Notes: a model not told the origin generated them from the letters alone. A stretch of DNA of 64,000 nt from Ralstonia sp. SET104 (GCF_003851545.1 NZ_BHVX01000012.1:85439-149438), one strand, 5' to 3'; shown: positions 44,701 through 61,951, numbered from the stretch's first letter. Program-made: numbers and translations.

Positions 44701-46574
44701 TCCGGCGTCAGCGTGCCTTCGGTGCGGGCGCGTGTTTCAAGCCGCACCAGATCCCACTTGGCGGGCAGCGCGCTTGCACCGATCCCACCGCTTGCGCCGC
44801 CCGCAACCGGCATCGGCACGAGCGTGAAGGACACGTTCTGCCCGGGCGTCGTGAAGTTCGAGACGCTCGACAGTTTGTACGGCGTGGCGCCGCGCGCGAT
44901 CAGCAACTCGCGCGTGACCTTCACACGGTAGGCCGCACCATCGTTGGCAAACACTGTCACCACATAGCGGCTCGGTTCCTTGGCGGCAGGCAGGTCCAGC
45001 TTGGCGTTGCCATCGCTGTCGGTGGTCAGCTCCTGCTGCTCGAGCTTGATGGGGAACAGGCCCGCATAACGCAGCTCGCCCTCCACCATGGTCACCTGCT
45101 GCGCGCGCAGGCTGACCGACACCTTGCCGCCCTTGACCGGCTTGCCGTCCGGATAGCGCAGGCTGATCTTGCCCTTGACCGCTTCACCCGTGCCGTAGCT
45201 GGTCTTGTCCAGCGACAGGTTCACGTCAAAGTGCGGCTTGATGTATTCGGCCACGCGGAAGGCGCCGCCGTACGTGCCGCCGTTGTAGTCGAAGCGCAGG
45301 CTGTAGCCGCCGGCCGGTGCGTTGGATGGCAGCGTGAAGCGCGCGTCGGCCCCAGTCTCGCCAGCCAGACGCGTGGTGGAAGTGGTCACCGGCGCACCGT
45401 TCGGGTCGAGTACCTGTAGCTTGATGTCGCCGGCTGCGGGCACGGTCGATTCGGTCGCGTTCTTGAAGTGACGGCCGATAAACTTGACGCGCACTTCATC
45501 GCCCGGGCGATACAGCGGGCGATCGGTAAAAGCGTACAGCTTGGTGTTGTAGATCTCGCTGTCGTAATAGAAATTCTCGGAGATGAACACACCGCCCGCG
45601 CGATCGTTGCCGATCACGTAGCTGCGCTCCGGCGACACGTGGCGCAGGTCGGCCGTGCCATCCGCCTCGGTGTTGCCGGATGCCAGCACGCCAACGCCAT
45701 CCGTCCAGTTCACCGATGCGCCGCCGACGGGCTTGCCGCTCTTGCGCTCGGCCGTCCACACCATCATCCCTTGCGAGGTGCCCTTGGTGACGGCCACGGT
45801 GTCTGACACGAACAGCAGCGTGTGCGCACGGTACGCGCCAATCACCGCTTCTACGATATACAAACCCGCCGGCAGTTTGCCGACTGGAATCATCACGTTG
45901 CCGGCGTTCTGCGGCATCCACTCGCTGCTGCTGCCTTCGAGCTTCACGTCCTTGGGCGGTGCAATGGGCTTGGCGTCCCAGATCGGGTAGCGGAAGCGGC
46001 CGAGCAGCGCATAACCCTTGAGCGGTGCGTACTGCGGGTTGTTGGAGAAGCGCGTGGGCGCGGTCATCTGGTCGCCCATGCTGAACTGCGGTGCGCGCTC
46101 CACGGCCTTGCTGCGTGTGGCAAACGACAGCACGCGCTGCCAGGCGCGGCGGGCCTGGCGCGTCCAGTTGTCCCAGAGATACGCCAGCGTGTTGGCCAGG
46201 CCTTCGCCCGTGTAGTTGGCCTTGACGTCGATACGGTGCACGTTCTTCTGCGCCTTCAGGAATTCGAGCGGCTGCGGCACCCGATAGACGAGGATGTCGG
46301 CGCCACCGTAGCGGGAAAGCTCGTCCCTGTATTCGCGGCCCGGCGCTTCCAGGCGCACCGTCGCCTCCTGATCGGTGCCGTAGCTCGCATCCGACAGCAG
46401 AAAGAACGGCTGGCCCTTGAACGGCTCATAGCCGCTGCCGGGCACATCAGCGAGTGTGGGGTTCGGTGTCTCGGGCGCGTCAGCCGCGTGCGCAGGGCCA
46501 GCGAACGCCAACACCGTCAGGCAGACGACGGCAACGAGATTGAACGAAATGAATGACCATCCGCGGTTGCGCAT
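41772..46574 (-). CDS. yfaS: Bacterial alpha-2-macroglobulin (YfaS/MagD type) with CxEQ thioester motif
   Basis: A 1600-residue periplasmic protease-trapping protein homologue. A Sec signal peptide ends about residue 35 (FAGPAHA|AD); there is no lipobox, unlike the YfhM type. The MG-domain region includes YAFTDRPLYRPGDEVRVKF (broken here as TDRPLYRPGDEV), KPHFDVNLSLDKTSYGTGE and KAVYAPGETVTLDL; the A2M signature DSLARWRITVRA follows the bait region. The thioester domain carries YPYGCAEQTASR with Cys1095 and Gln1098. The start at 46574 fits the signal peptide and lies eight bases after the DUF1175 stop. The gene is in the middle of the operon between DUF1175 and DUF2300. Confidence 0.93.
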   Translation of the reverse strand: MRNRGWSFISFNLVAVVCLTVLAFAGPAHAADAPETPNPTLADVPGSGYEPFKGQPFFLLSDASYGTDQEATVRLEAPGREYRDELSRYGGADILVYRVPQPLEFLKAQKNVHRIDVKANYTGEGLANTLAYLWDNWTRQARRAWQRVLSFATRSKAVERAPQFSMGDQMTAPTRFSNNPQYAPLKGYALLGRFRYPIWDAKPIAPPKDVKLEGSSSEWMPQNAGNVMIPVGKLPAGLYIVEAVIGAYRAHTLLFVSDTVAVTKGTSQGMMVWTAERKSGKPVGGASVNWTDGVGVLASGNTEADGTADLRHVSPERSYVIGNDRAGGVFISENFYYDSEIYNTKLYAFTDRPLYRPGDEVRVKFIGRHFKNATESTVPAAGDIKLQVLDPNGAPVTTSTTRLAGETGADARFTLPSNAPAGGYSLRFDYNGGTYGGAFRVAEYIKPHFDVNLSLDKTSYGTGEAVKGKISLRYPDGKPVKGGKVSVSLRAQQVTMVEGELRYAGLFPIKLEQQELTTDSDGNAKLDLPAAKEPSRYVVTVFANDGAAYRVKVTRELLIARGATPYKLSSVSNFTTPGQNVSFTLVPMPVAGGASGGIGASALPAKWDLVRLETRARTEGTLTPDARGNATFPVKFDQPGSYTLSVRDAAGNLLAASSHWVAGDGVQTVPGSIEMVFDRDRYQIGDTAEALITFPQPVDDALLTLERDKVERHALLSHGGEWLSLQKVTPSQYRARIKIGAEFAPNMTFSVLYVRDGDMVFQNAGIVVTQPTLDLGVHADKAVYAPGETVTLDLTSALAGKPVQANLTVSVVDEMIYVLQPEVAPSIVDFFYHPRRNSVRTTSSQSFISYDLALASLPGKPGGTYGRHNERGVKVLERPRRDEQDTAAWVANLQTGADGRARMTFKMPDSLARWRITVRAVSTTGASDGIVGQRTASIRSDKPLYLKWTGPQRLRETDQPRLDMVAFNQTDKDITADWIVSGAGLNINQRVTLKRGANYLRAPLSGTHALQAGVVNAELKQGDAVSDRLQTTLKLDATGWLADRENVVPLTQLQGTRLPLVLPADARDVRLRVVGNTASQFARVADDLIEYPYGCAEQTASRLIPLALAQQSLAATGTRLSDGGPAGTQGVDALLRTQRQRLALLAGTNGTFGWWGELTTSSALITSYAYYADWLASRSVGISLPADNWKQVLEAYKRTSQNEPLLHRALALWFANEMGLPVATPLSGVANELAPNSIKAAKAPADAEPAAGDSLIFVAPDSRRGRQVAAVLTAQLMRQIGQPVPETLVSADIAARNALAADNSPLVQSLLLMGGGRSAADPAPLLARASAATPTMDRAVALVWLQKSLGGLQGASVAAIQPVVSAGGWQATRSPVGVPTWRWTGAQAPAALDLTTAPTDVTTQSAIVSYRSRAAEASKLPITVERKLYRLEAIDSTLAKPDPKASRKPAADANNSGIAFTAKPVKPGDTLDSNALYVDEVVLTPRQGTYRYGLVEVPLPPGAEVEATTWGIQIDGLKGEPNEGNGPQAFERKAAYEMGQLSYNQPVPVLERPTVLRQLVRFSLPGRFALPPVRYFRMYQPEAKAFQGDGKTVSYPFKVE

Positions 46575-46582
46575 GCGTTTTT

Positions 46583-47302
46583 CTACCGTGTCAAAAAGGC
46601 CAGACGAAACACGCCGATGAAGTTGGGGTTGCCGCTCTGCGGCCGCCAGCGCGAGTCTTTCCATTGCATCAGTTCAGAGACCGGGACCGCGCGCAGGCCG
46701 TTGTCGGTGCGGGTGACGGTGCCGGTGTGGTAAGCGATGTAGCGATCCATCCAGATCATCAGGTGCTGGTCGTCGCCTTGATCGAAGAAGAGCAGATCGC
46801 CGGGCAGCGCCTGGTTCACATCCTGGGCGATGAAGCGGCTGTTCTGCTGAATGAGCCCGAGCGCGGAGACATACGCGCCGGTACTGCCATCCATGCGTGC
46901 CCACCGCTGTGTGAGCGTGCGCTGGGCGGGCGTTAGGTTCAGCTCCGGCGGTAGTTGGCGTGCGGATTCCGCGTCGCGCATGCCGTTGGCACGCAGCCAG
47001 CGGGCGTCGTGCGTGCGCAGGGCTTCGCCGGCGGCAAAGCGCACAAGCCCGGCGCAGTCGCGATGCATCCAACGCGGCGTCGGGCCTTGTCGAAGCTGCT
47101 CGTTGACGATTCGCACGAACCACGCGCGGAACACGCTGGATTGATCCGGGGAGAGCGCATCAGCGTCCACCGGCGCGGCATCAGCCCAGCCGGACAACGC
47201 ATGCACCGACGGAGCGAGCAGGCAGGCGCCCGCCGCCGTCAACCAACGGCGGCGGTTCAGCGCGGCACGGGTGTGAACGCCCCTGGGGGCGCGCAGCGTC
47301 AT
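46583..47302 (-). CDS. yfaT: DUF1175 protein (YfaT type) with NlpC/P60-like motifs
   Basis: A 239-residue exported protein. Residues 16-30 ([14 protein letters not shown]) look like a Tat or Tat-like signal. The body has [11 protein letters not shown] with Cys83, [10 protein letters not shown] (167-175), and QHLMIWM with His180, the order and spacing of catalytic Cys, conserved GDLLFF strand and His in NlpC/P60 cell-wall endopeptidases and amidases. This reading is by eye; the family is annotated as unknown. The ATG overlaps the DUF2138 stop (ATGA), so it is translationally coupled. Confidence 0.87.
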   Translation of the reverse strand: MTLRAPRGVHTRAALNRRRWLTAAGACLLAPSVHALSGWADAAPVDADALSPDQSSVFRAWFVRIVNEQLRQGPTPRWMHRDCAGLVRFAAGEALRTHDARWLRANGMRDAESARQLPPELNLTPAQRTLTQRWARMDGSTGAYVSALGLIQQNSRFIAQDVNQALPGDLLFFDQGDDQHLMIWMDRYIAYHTGTVTRTDNGLRAVPVSELMQWKDSRWRPQSGNPNFIGVFRLAFLTR

Positions 47303-49137
47303 TGCGTGCTGGTGTTGTCTGCAGGAACCGGAGCCGCCGCCTCGGTGGTCGGCGCCTCAGCGGGCGTCGCCAACGCTGCTGCCGGGTCAGCCGACGGTGG
47401 CGTACCGTTGCCACCGGCAGGCAGACCGCGTCCGCTCGAAAGCCACGTCACCGGCGCCCAGCCACGCGACGGCGGCACGCCGCCGTCCAGCGCCAGCGAC
47501 ACCGGCGCATAACGCGCCAGCGCCTTGAGCTTCGGGAACAGATGGGTCTGCGCGGCGTTCAGGAACACGGCCTCCTGGTCGGCGGGCAGCGCGGCACCCG
47601 CTTCGCGGCGCACGAGCGGCGCGAGCGCAGCCGGCGTCATCGTCAACACGATGCGCTCGGCCTTGTCGCGCGGCAGGCTATCCGCCACCGCCGGGAAGCG
47701 CTTGGCGAGCACGGCCAGTGCGTCGTCGACGAGGCGGGCGTCCGGCGAGAACACCACCACATCCCCCGCAATGGCCAGCGTGACCGGGAAATAGCGATCC
47801 GACGAGAGTTGTGCCGCAAACGGTGCACCAGCGGATTGCGCCGTACCGTAGCGCGCGCTCACCGGGCGCTGCCACAGCGTGGCGTTGGCCGGACCCTGGC
47901 GCGTCGTTACCGGCAAGCGTTTATACGGGCCAGACTTGTCGTCCGCTTGCGCCTTGGATTCGTACGACCCAACGATCTGGCCAAACAGCGCAGCCAGCGC
48001 CGGCTTGACCGCCTCCGTCTGCGACGCCGACGACAGCTTCGCCACGAACAGCGGCGCCACCAGCGACGACTTGCCGTACCAGCACGCCGCAGCCGGCCCC
48101 GCAAACGCATCGCCGATCTTCCCGGCGGCTTCGCGGATCTCCTTCGCGTCGCCAGCCACGGAGCGCAGCAGCGCGCCGGCGGCTTTCCAGTCGACCGGCA
48201 GTGTGGCGCAGGCGGCCGGGTCAGACGGCAGCGCGCGCCACAGGCCGGCGCTATCCCACTTGCCGCTCAGGCGGCCCGGGTCGATCAGGGCGGCGCTCTG
48301 CCAGTCCTTGCCCGAGCCAAAGTCGAAGCGCAACGCTTCGATGCCCGGGAAATACTGCTGATAACCGAACGATAGATAGTTGGCGCTCACCACAACGTGG
48401 TGGCCCGTCGGCTCCTGCGCGGGCAGCGCGTACGCCGTGCCCTGCACGTTGCGTTTGCTGGCGTCGTCCGACAGCAGCGCAGCCAGCGCGCTGGCCTGCT
48501 TGGGCACAGGCTTGCCGTCCTTGTCCAGCAGGATGCCCGGCTCCGACAGCGCGATCAGCCGGTCGCCCTTGCTGGCGATCAGGATCGAGCGCGTGCCCGA
48601 CAGCTTGAGCGCATAGACCGGCGCACCCGAGTCACCCAGCGCATCGGCGACCTTGCTGAGTTGCGTATCGCCCGAGGCCACGGTAGCGACGGCTTCCAGT
48701 GCCTTGGCCAAGCCGTTGCGTTGCATGGAAAGTACCCAGTAGCGCAGCTTGTCATCCGGGCCTCGCCACAGCATCACACGGGCGGGCTCGTCAAACACGT
48801 GCTTGAGCACCGTCTCCGCCAAGTCAAGCTTCTGCTCGTAGGCCAGGCGGCGCAACGCGCCAGCCACCGAGAGGCGATCTTCATTGCCTTCGTAATAGGC
48901 GACGAAATCTTCGGTCAGAACATCGCGCAGCAACGGCACGCGCAGCACGTCGCGCGGCAGTTGCGACAGGCTTTGGCTGTCGATCAGAGCATCGGGGTAA
49001 GTCAGGTCGAGCCGGACCTGGCGGGCGTGCAGCGCGCGCGTGCGGCCAAACGGGTGCCAGACCATCTGAACCACCGCCGCGCCGGCCGCGACCAGAGCGA
49101 CCGCGCCAACGGCGATCTGCTTGCGTGTGAGCTTCAT
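47299..49137 (-). CDS. yfaA: DUF2138 membrane-anchored protein (YfaA type)
   Basis: A 612-residue protein with a short basic N-terminus and a single membrane segment ([20 protein letters not shown], about residues 8-27), leaving a large periplasmic domain. Landmarks: [54 protein letters not shown], and near the C-terminus [20 protein letters not shown]. The C-terminal 60 residues are rich in Pro, Ala and Thr. No catalytic motif is recognisable. First gene of the alpha-2-macroglobulin operon; its promoter in 49138-49310 could not be pinned down. Confidence 0.87.
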   Translation of the reverse strand: MKLTRKQIAVGAVALVAAGAAVVQMVWHPFGRTRALHARQVRLDLTYPDALIDSQSLSQLPRDVLRVPLLRDVLTEDFVAYYEGNEDRLSVAGALRRLAYEQKLDLAETVLKHVFDEPARVMLWRGPDDKLRYWVLSMQRNGLAKALEAVATVASGDTQLSKVADALGDSGAPVYALKLSGTRSILIASKGDRLIALSEPGILLDKDGKPVPKQASALAALLSDDASKRNVQGTAYALPAQEPTGHHVVVSANYLSFGYQQYFPGIEALRFDFGSGKDWQSAALIDPGRLSGKWDSAGLWRALPSDPAACATLPVDWKAAGALLRSVAGDAKEIREAAGKIGDAFAGPAAACWYGKSSLVAPLFVAKLSSASQTEAVKPALAALFGQIVGSYESKAQADDKSGPYKRLPVTTRQGPANATLWQRPVSARYGTAQSAGAPFAAQLSSDRYFPVTLAIAGDVVVFSPDARLVDDALAVLAKRFPAVADSLPRDKAERIVLTMTPAALAPLVRREAGAALPADQEAVFLNAAQTHLFPKLKALARYAPVSLALDGGVPPSRGWAPVTWLSSGRGLPAGGNGTPPSADPAAALATPAEAPTTEAAAPVPADNTSTQ

Positions 49138-49310
49138 GGAGGAATCGTCGGCAAGACTGGAGAGGGCCGGCAGATTGTAAAAAGTGCCGGTCTATAACCG
49201 CGAAATCATAGCGACTGGCATGTTAAGGCGGGTTAACGTTTCGAGAAAATCGGAATCGGTCGACACCGGTGTTGTTCAGCGTCTGCACGCAGGGCGCCCA
49301 AAAGATGGAC

Positions 49311-49340
49311 AAAAAAAAGCCCGGCACATGGCCGGGCTTT
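49311..49340 (-). terminator. Terminator after rpoC
   Basis: On the minus strand aaagcccggc (49340-49331) and gccgggcttt (49325-49316) form a perfect 10-bp stem with a 5-base loop, followed by eight Ts (49318-49311). It lies 23 bases after the rpoC stop and ends the long secE-rpoC transcript. Confidence 0.93.
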
Positions 49341-49362
49341 GATGGTGTTGCCAGGGTTCGCT

Positions 49363-53592
<4,230 letters not shown>

Positions 53593-53728
53593 TCCAAACT
53601 CCTTGAGTTTGAGGCTGACGTCTTGGTGTAACCCAAGGCGCCGACCCTAAATCTTCGTCAATGGCTGCTGTTACCAGGGCATGGCAGGTTGGGAAACCCG
53701 TGCTGCCATGCCCTCACCGCATCGGCAC

Positions 53729-57835
<4,107 letters not shown>

Positions 57836-58285
57836 GGGATCTCCGAATCATCGCAAGTGCGCGCGACGGACTTAAGGCGATAAAGCACGCCTGGCACTCG
57901 AGGTGTTCAGCGACTGGTGACGGGATTTGGCGGTTGGCCGCTACCAACCTCTGGCTGACGGTACTGCGCGCGCCACCCGCACATGAGCCCATGGAGCCCA
58001 TGCTACGGACGGGGGAGTACCCGACCAAACTTGCCTTCTGCAGTCGGTTCAGAAGACAAACATCAGCGGACTGCGAACTACCTAGTGTGCCACTGATGTT
58101 TGGCCTCTGCTGGCTCTTGACTCGGCCGGCCGCCGGAAAACCCGGCAAAGAGACTTTAACGATACTTACAGCGTGATTGCGGGATCGCTCAACAACCGGT
58201 CCCACAAGCGCAAAAAGGCTGGCGCCGGGAAATGTCCCTTTGCCAGCCTCCATCGCGTACCGAGTACGGCACGCGAGACCTGCAC
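57836..58285 (-). other. 450-bp rplL-rpoB spacer with attenuator and processing hairpin
   Basis: No credible gene. On the minus strand, first an aggctggc/gccagcct stem with a T tract (listed separately), then a long stem: aaacatcag at 58058-58066 pairs with ctgatgttt at 58093-58101, extended by three more pairs, the shape of an RNase III site. Nearer rpoB, gcggttggccgc (about 57928-57940) is a small GC hairpin. E. coli also has an attenuator and an RNase III site here; the match is by position and shape. Confidence 0.6.
58212..58249 (-). terminator. Attenuator between rplL and rpoB
   Basis: On the minus strand aggctggc (58249-58242) and gccagcct (58223-58216) form an 8-bp stem over a loop with an inner GGGA/TCCC pairing, followed by TTTTTG (58216-58211). 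It lies 36 bases after the rplL stop and would let only part of transcription continue into rpoBC. Confidence 0.75.
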
Positions 58286-58660
58286 TTACTTGGCTTCGGC
58301 TTCCGCGCCGGCTTCCACCAGCTTCTTCACCAGCTCGTCGGCGGTCTTCTTGTCGACGCCTTCCTTCACGGGCTTCGGTGCGCCATCGACCAGGTCCTTG
58401 GCTTCCTTCAGGCCGAGGCCGGTGATTTCACGCACGGCCTTGATGACGCCAACCTTGTTCGCGCCGGCGCTCTTCAGCGTCACGGTGAATTCGGTTTGCT
58501 CTTCAACGGCAGCAGCACCGCCAGCAGCAGCCGGACCGGCCACAGCCACGGCAGCAGCCGACACGCCAAACTTCTCTTCGAACGCCTTGACCAGGTCGTT
58601 CAGTTCCATCACGGACATCGCGCCAACGGCTTCGAGGATGTCGTCTTTGGTGATTGCCAT
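58286..58660 (-). CDS. rplL: 50S ribosomal protein L7/L12
   Basis: Stalk protein present in several copies that recruits translational GTPases. 124 residues: N-terminal dimerisation helices ([22 protein letters not shown] split by an acidic patch), an Ala/Gly-rich hinge at about 36-53 ([13 protein letters not shown]), and the C-terminal factor-binding domain with [20 protein letters not shown]. 63 bases after rplJ. Confidence 0.98.
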   Translation of the reverse strand: MAITKDDILEAVGAMSVMELNDLVKAFEEKFGVSAAAVAVAGPAAAGGAAAVEEQTEFTVTLKSAGANKVGVIKAVREITGLGLKEAKDLVDGAPKPVKEGVDKKTADELVKKLVEAGAEAEAK

Positions 58661-58723
58661 TTGAATAACTCCAGAATGTGATTCGGTATCGATCGTGCGA
58701 TCTGTACGCGGTGCAGCAGCGGA

Positions 58724-59230
58724 TTAGGCTGCGGCAGCCTCGCCTTCGCCTTGCTTGGCAGCCAGGGCGCCCAGGGCGCGGGCAAAGCCCGACACCGGCG
58801 CCTGCATGACGAACAGCAGCTTGCTGAGCAGTTCCTCGCGGCTCGGGATCGTTGCCAGCGCCTTCACGGCGTTGACGTCGAGAACCTTGCCATCGTACGA
58901 ACCGGCGCGCAGCACCAGCTTGTCATTGCCCTTGGCGAAATCGTTCAGCACCTTGGCCGGCGCCACTGCGTCTTCGGAAATACCGTAGATCAGCGGACCA
59001 GTCAGTTGCTCGGCGAGTTCGGCAAACGGCGTGCCTTCAACAGCGCGGCGTGCCAGCGTGTTCTTCAGAACGCGCAGGTAGACGCCCTGCTGGCGCGCTT
59101 GCGCGCGCAGCTTGGTCAGATCGCCAACCGTGATACCGCGATATTCAGCAACGACGATGGTCGAGGCCTTGGCGACTTGCGCCGTTACCTCGGCCACGAC
59201 GGCCTTCTTATCTTCGAGATTGAGTGCCAC
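58724..59230 (-). CDS. rplJ: 50S ribosomal protein L10
   Basis: Stalk base protein that binds 23S rRNA and L7/L12 dimers; with L12 it represses its own mRNA leader in E. coli. 168 residues: [50 protein letters not shown] and a C-terminal helix for L12 binding ([19 protein letters not shown]). Confidence 0.98.
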   Translation of the reverse strand: MALNLEDKKAVVAEVTAQVAKASTIVVAEYRGITVGDLTKLRAQARQQGVYLRVLKNTLARRAVEGTPFAELAEQLTGPLIYGISEDAVAPAKVLNDFAKGNDKLVLRAGSYDGKVLDVNAVKALATIPSREELLSKLLFVMQAPVSGFARALGALAAKQGEGEAAAA

Positions 59231-59607
59231 GGTTAAGCTCCAAAACGACTTTGGTTTCCACAGTCACTGCAGTCACCTCGGTCAGTCCAAAAGTACGGCG
59301 TCCGATTGGCACAAATCACTTCGGCAATACCAAAGTCACTTATTCCCTTCGGGGGCGCCATCTGCGTTGGCTAAGCACCGCCTCCGTTTCCGGAGTGGGC
59401 TGCGATTAAGGCGCTGACTCCAAAGGAGCCCTGGACCGCCAACGGTCTTTGATAACCAGCGGCGTCGGTCTGCTTACACAAACGTCTGCCACTGCCCAAA
59501 GTTCAGTCCCTTAGGTTTCAAGGGCTCGCGTGGCCAAGGCCACTCGCAAGAAAACTGCTACCGCCAGGATGGTTATCGGGCCACCCGGCGTGATTGATCG
59601 AAAGCGA
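59231..59607 (-). promoter_or_regulatory. rplJ leader (L10-leader-like autoregulatory region)
   Basis: This 377-bp gap between rplA and rplJ holds no believable gene. On the minus strand it shows a gtggcc/ggccac hairpin (59543-59530), a gaccg-ttgg-cggtc hairpin (59447-59434) beside a ggctcc-ttt-ggagtc pairing, and GGAG at the rplJ ribosome site. Position and multi-hairpin layout match the L10 leader where L10(L12)4 binds; the precise kink-turn was not proven. A convincing promoter inside the gap was not found. Confidence 0.5.
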
Positions 59608-60303
59608 TCAGGCAGCCAGAGTTGCCTGGTCAACACGCACGCCCACGCCCATCGTCGACGAGACGGCGACCTTGCGCAGGTACACACCCTTGCTCGATGC
59701 CGGCTTGGCCTTGGTCAGTGCGTCAAGCAGTGCAGCCAGGTTGCTCTTCAGCGCTGCCGGCTCGAACGAGCGGCGGCCGATGGTGGCGTGGATGATACCG
59801 GCCTTGTCGACACGGAATTGCACCTGACCGGCCTTGGCGTTTTTCACTGCCGTAGCGACGTCCGGCGTCACGGTGCCGACCTTCGGGTTCGGCATCAGGC
59901 CGCGCGGGCCCAGGATTTGACCCAGCGTACCGACCACGCGCATCGTGTCCGGCGAAGCGATCACCACGTCGAAGTCCATCTTGCCGGCCTTGATCTGCTC
60001 GGCCAGGTCTTCCATGCCGACGATCTCTGCACCAGCAGCCTTGGCTTGCTCAGCCTTGTCACCTTGGGCGAACACGGCCACGCGCACCGACTTGCCGGTA
60101 CCAGCAGGCAGCACAACCGAACCACGAACCACTTGGTCCGACTTCTTCGCATCGATGCCCAGTTGCACAGCCACGTCGATGGACTCATCGAACTTGGCGC
60201 TGGCGCATTCCTTGACGAGGCTCAGCGCTTCGTCGATCGGATAGAACTTGGTGCGCTCGACCTTGGCCTTGTTCGCGGCCGCACGCTTCGAAATCTTTGC
60301 CAT
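59608..60303 (-). CDS. rplA: 50S ribosomal protein L1
   Basis: Forms the mobile L1 stalk that guides deacylated tRNA out of the E site; also represses the L11 operon by binding its leader. 231 residues with the two-domain pattern: AIVKESxx-type core replaced here by [39 protein letters not shown], and [15 protein letters not shown]. Two bases after rplK. Confidence 0.98.
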   Translation of the reverse strand: MAKISKRAAANKAKVERTKFYPIDEALSLVKECASAKFDESIDVAVQLGIDAKKSDQVVRGSVVLPAGTGKSVRVAVFAQGDKAEQAKAAGAEIVGMEDLAEQIKAGKMDFDVVIASPDTMRVVGTLGQILGPRGLMPNPKVGTVTPDVATAVKNAKAGQVQFRVDKAGIIHATIGRRSFEPAALKSNLAALLDALTKAKPASSKGVYLRKVAVSSTMGVGVRVDQATLAA

Positions 60304-60305
60304 GA

Positions 60306-60737
60306 TTACAGGCCCTCCACCGTGATACCCATCGAACGGGCGCTACCGGCGATCGTACGCACGGCGGCGTCGAGATCAGCTGCGGTAAGGTCTGCGTTCT
60401 TCGCCTTGGCGATTTCTTCAGCCTGAGCGCGGGTGATCTTGCCGACTTTGTCGGTATGCGGCTTGGCGGAACCCTTCTGGATACCGGCCGCCTTCTTGAT
60501 GAGCACGGTCGCCGGCGGCGACTTCATCACGAAGGTGAAGCTCTTGTCGGCGAAGGCGGTGATCACCACCGGCACCGGCAGGCCCGGTTCCATACCTTGA
60601 GTCTGCGCGTTGAACGCCTTGCAGAACTCCATGATGTTCAGACCGCGCTGACCCAGGGCCGGGCCGACGGGCGGGGACGGATTTGCTTTACCAGCCGGAA
60701 TTTGCAGCTTAATAAAGCCAATAATTTTCTTGGCCAT
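60306..60737 (-). CDS. rplK: 50S ribosomal protein L11
   Basis: Stalk-base protein binding the GTPase-associated centre; target of thiostrepton and needed for RelA activation. 143 residues with the proline-rich N-domain ([32 protein letters not shown]) and C-terminal RNA-binding domain ([12 protein letters not shown]). First gene of the L11 unit with L1. Confidence 0.98.
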   Translation of the reverse strand: MAKKIIGFIKLQIPAGKANPSPPVGPALGQRGLNIMEFCKAFNAQTQGMEPGLPVPVVITAFADKSFTFVMKSPPATVLIKKAAGIQKGSAKPHTDKVGKITRAQAEEIAKAKNADLTAADLDAAVRTIAGSARSMGITVEGL

Positions 60738-60830
60738 CTTGACTCCAATCCAGATCGCCCAGTTGAGACAACTGCGGCAATCCTGTTGAGTGGTAACGCA
60801 TCAGCACGAAACTGACGCTCCTCTGTTGAC

Positions 60831-60858
60831 GCGGGTGCGCATTGAATTGCGCCACCGC
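60831..60858 (-). promoter_or_regulatory. Candidate L1-binding hairpin in the rplK leader
   Basis: In the 184-bp nusG-rplK gap, the minus strand folds as gcgg-(tg)-gcgca, loop attcaa, tgcgc-(ac)-ccgc: a 4-bp stem, a 2x2 internal loop and a 5-bp stem. An interrupted stem of this kind is the general form of L1 sites on 23S rRNA and L11 leaders. It starts about 94 bases before the rplK start. Sequence-level match to the L1 consensus was not established. Confidence 0.35.
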
Positions 60859-60921
60859 TGTCCGCCAAGTCCTGTGGACCGGGCGATTAGCGCGACGGCT
60901 TGCACCGCCACACCGAATTTC

Positions 60922-61506
60922 TTACACCTTCTCGACCTGACCGAACTCGAGTTCGACCGGCGTCGCACGCCCGAAGATCGTCACGGAAACGCGCAGACGC
61001 GATTTCTCGTAATTCACTTCCTCGACATTGCCGTTGAAGTCGGTGAACGGACCTTCCTTCACGCGCACCATTTCGCCCACTTCGAACAGCGTCTTAGGAC
61101 GTGGCTTCTCGACCCCTTCCTGGATCTGAGCCATGATCTTGTCGACTTCGCTCTTCGAAATCGGCGATGGCCGATTGCCCGTACCTCCGATGAACCCGGT
61201 GACCTTGGATGTGTTCTTCACCAAGTGCCAGGTCTCGTCGGTCATCTCCATTTCGACAAAGACGTAGCCGGGAAACAGGCGGCGCTCGGTCACGGTCTTG
61301 CGACCGCTCTTGCTTTCCATCACCTCTTCCGACGGCACCAGAATTTCACCGAACAGATGTTGCAGGCCTTCGCGCTCGATGCGCTCCTGCAGCGCGCGTT
61401 GCACGCTCTTTTCCATGCCCGAGTAGGCATGCACGACATACCAGCGCTTCTTCGAGGCCGGTGCGGACGAATCCGTGGACGTGTTGTTCGCTACGTTATC
61501 CGTCAT
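60922..61506 (-). CDS. nusG: Transcription elongation/antitermination factor NusG
   Basis: Binds polymerase beta' clamp, suppresses pausing, and couples to Rho or to the ribosome through S10. 194 residues: a short Ser/Ala-rich N-terminus, NGN domain ([32 protein letters not shown]), and C-terminal KOW domain ([20 protein letters not shown]). 12 bases after secE. Confidence 0.98.
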   Translation of the reverse strand: MTDNVANNTSTDSSAPASKKRWYVVHAYSGMEKSVQRALQERIEREGLQHLFGEILVPSEEVMESKSGRKTVTERRLFPGYVFVEMEMTDETWHLVKNTSKVTGFIGGTGNRPSPISKSEVDKIMAQIQEGVEKPRPKTLFEVGEMVRVKEGPFTDFNGNVEEVNYEKSRLRVSVTIFGRATPVELEFGQVEKV

Positions 61507-61518
61507 GGCTTCACCCGA

Positions 61519-61899
61519 TTATTTCCAGCCCAATACGAGCGAGAAGATCACCCACTCGATGAGCTTGTCCGCAGACCACAAGAACAAGGCCATGATCACG
61601 ACGAACGCGAACACCAAGCCAGTCATCTGCCCCGCTTCCTTGCGCGTCGGCCACACCACCTTGCGAACTTCACGATACGACTCGCGCGCGAACTCGATAA
61701 AGCCTTGCCCAGGTGCGGACACCAGAGCGACTCCTGCGCCCAGCACAAGCCCGCCGATTAGCGAGGCAGCACGGACATAGCTCGGCTGTTGTGCCAGCAG
61801 GTAAAAACCGATCACCCCAGCGACCAGCAACAGGAACGCCAAGGCCAGCAGCCATTTGCCGCTGGCGGTGTTGACGGTTTCGACGTTCGGATTGGCCAT
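61519..61899 (-). CDS. secE: Preprotein translocase subunit SecE
   Basis: Clamps SecY in the translocon. The 126-residue protein is the three-helix form found in many Proteobacteria: WLLALAFLLLVAGVIGFYLL, a second helix at AASLIGGLVLGAGVALV, and the conserved amphipathic FARESYREVRKVVWPTRKE followed by the third helix. The ATG at 61899 is preferred over an upstream TTG at 61908, because GGGAAAC falls at ribosome-site distance. Confidence 0.97.
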   Translation of the reverse strand: MANPNVETVNTASGKWLLALAFLLLVAGVIGFYLLAQQPSYVRAASLIGGLVLGAGVALVSAPGQGFIEFARESYREVRKVVWPTRKEAGQMTGLVFAFVVIMALFLWSADKLIEWVIFSLVLGWK

Positions 61900-61917
61900 G
61901 TTTCCCAAACGAGACTA

Positions 61918-61951
61918 AGCCGCGTGGCGCGTTTCCCTGCGCGACGCGGCT
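61918..61951 (-). other. Strong hairpin between tRNA-Trp and secE
   Basis: agccgcgt (61918-61925) and acgcggct (61944-61951) form a perfect 8-bp stem with a further GCGC pairing inside. On the minus strand it is followed by tagtctcgttt, which lacks a proper T run. It sits seven bases past the tRNA 3' end and 18 bases before secE, so it may help tRNA 3' processing or limit read-through. Confidence 0.5.

Noticed and set aside
49138..49310. A TACAAT -10-like sequence before yfaA (near 49175)
   Set aside because: No matching -35 at 16-18 bases, so I do not call a promoter for the alpha-2-macroglobulin operon.
57934..58176. An 80-codon plus-strand frame in the rplL-rpoB gap
   Set aside because: It lies on the strand opposite the operon, has no ribosome site, and overlaps the hairpin region; no homology recognised.
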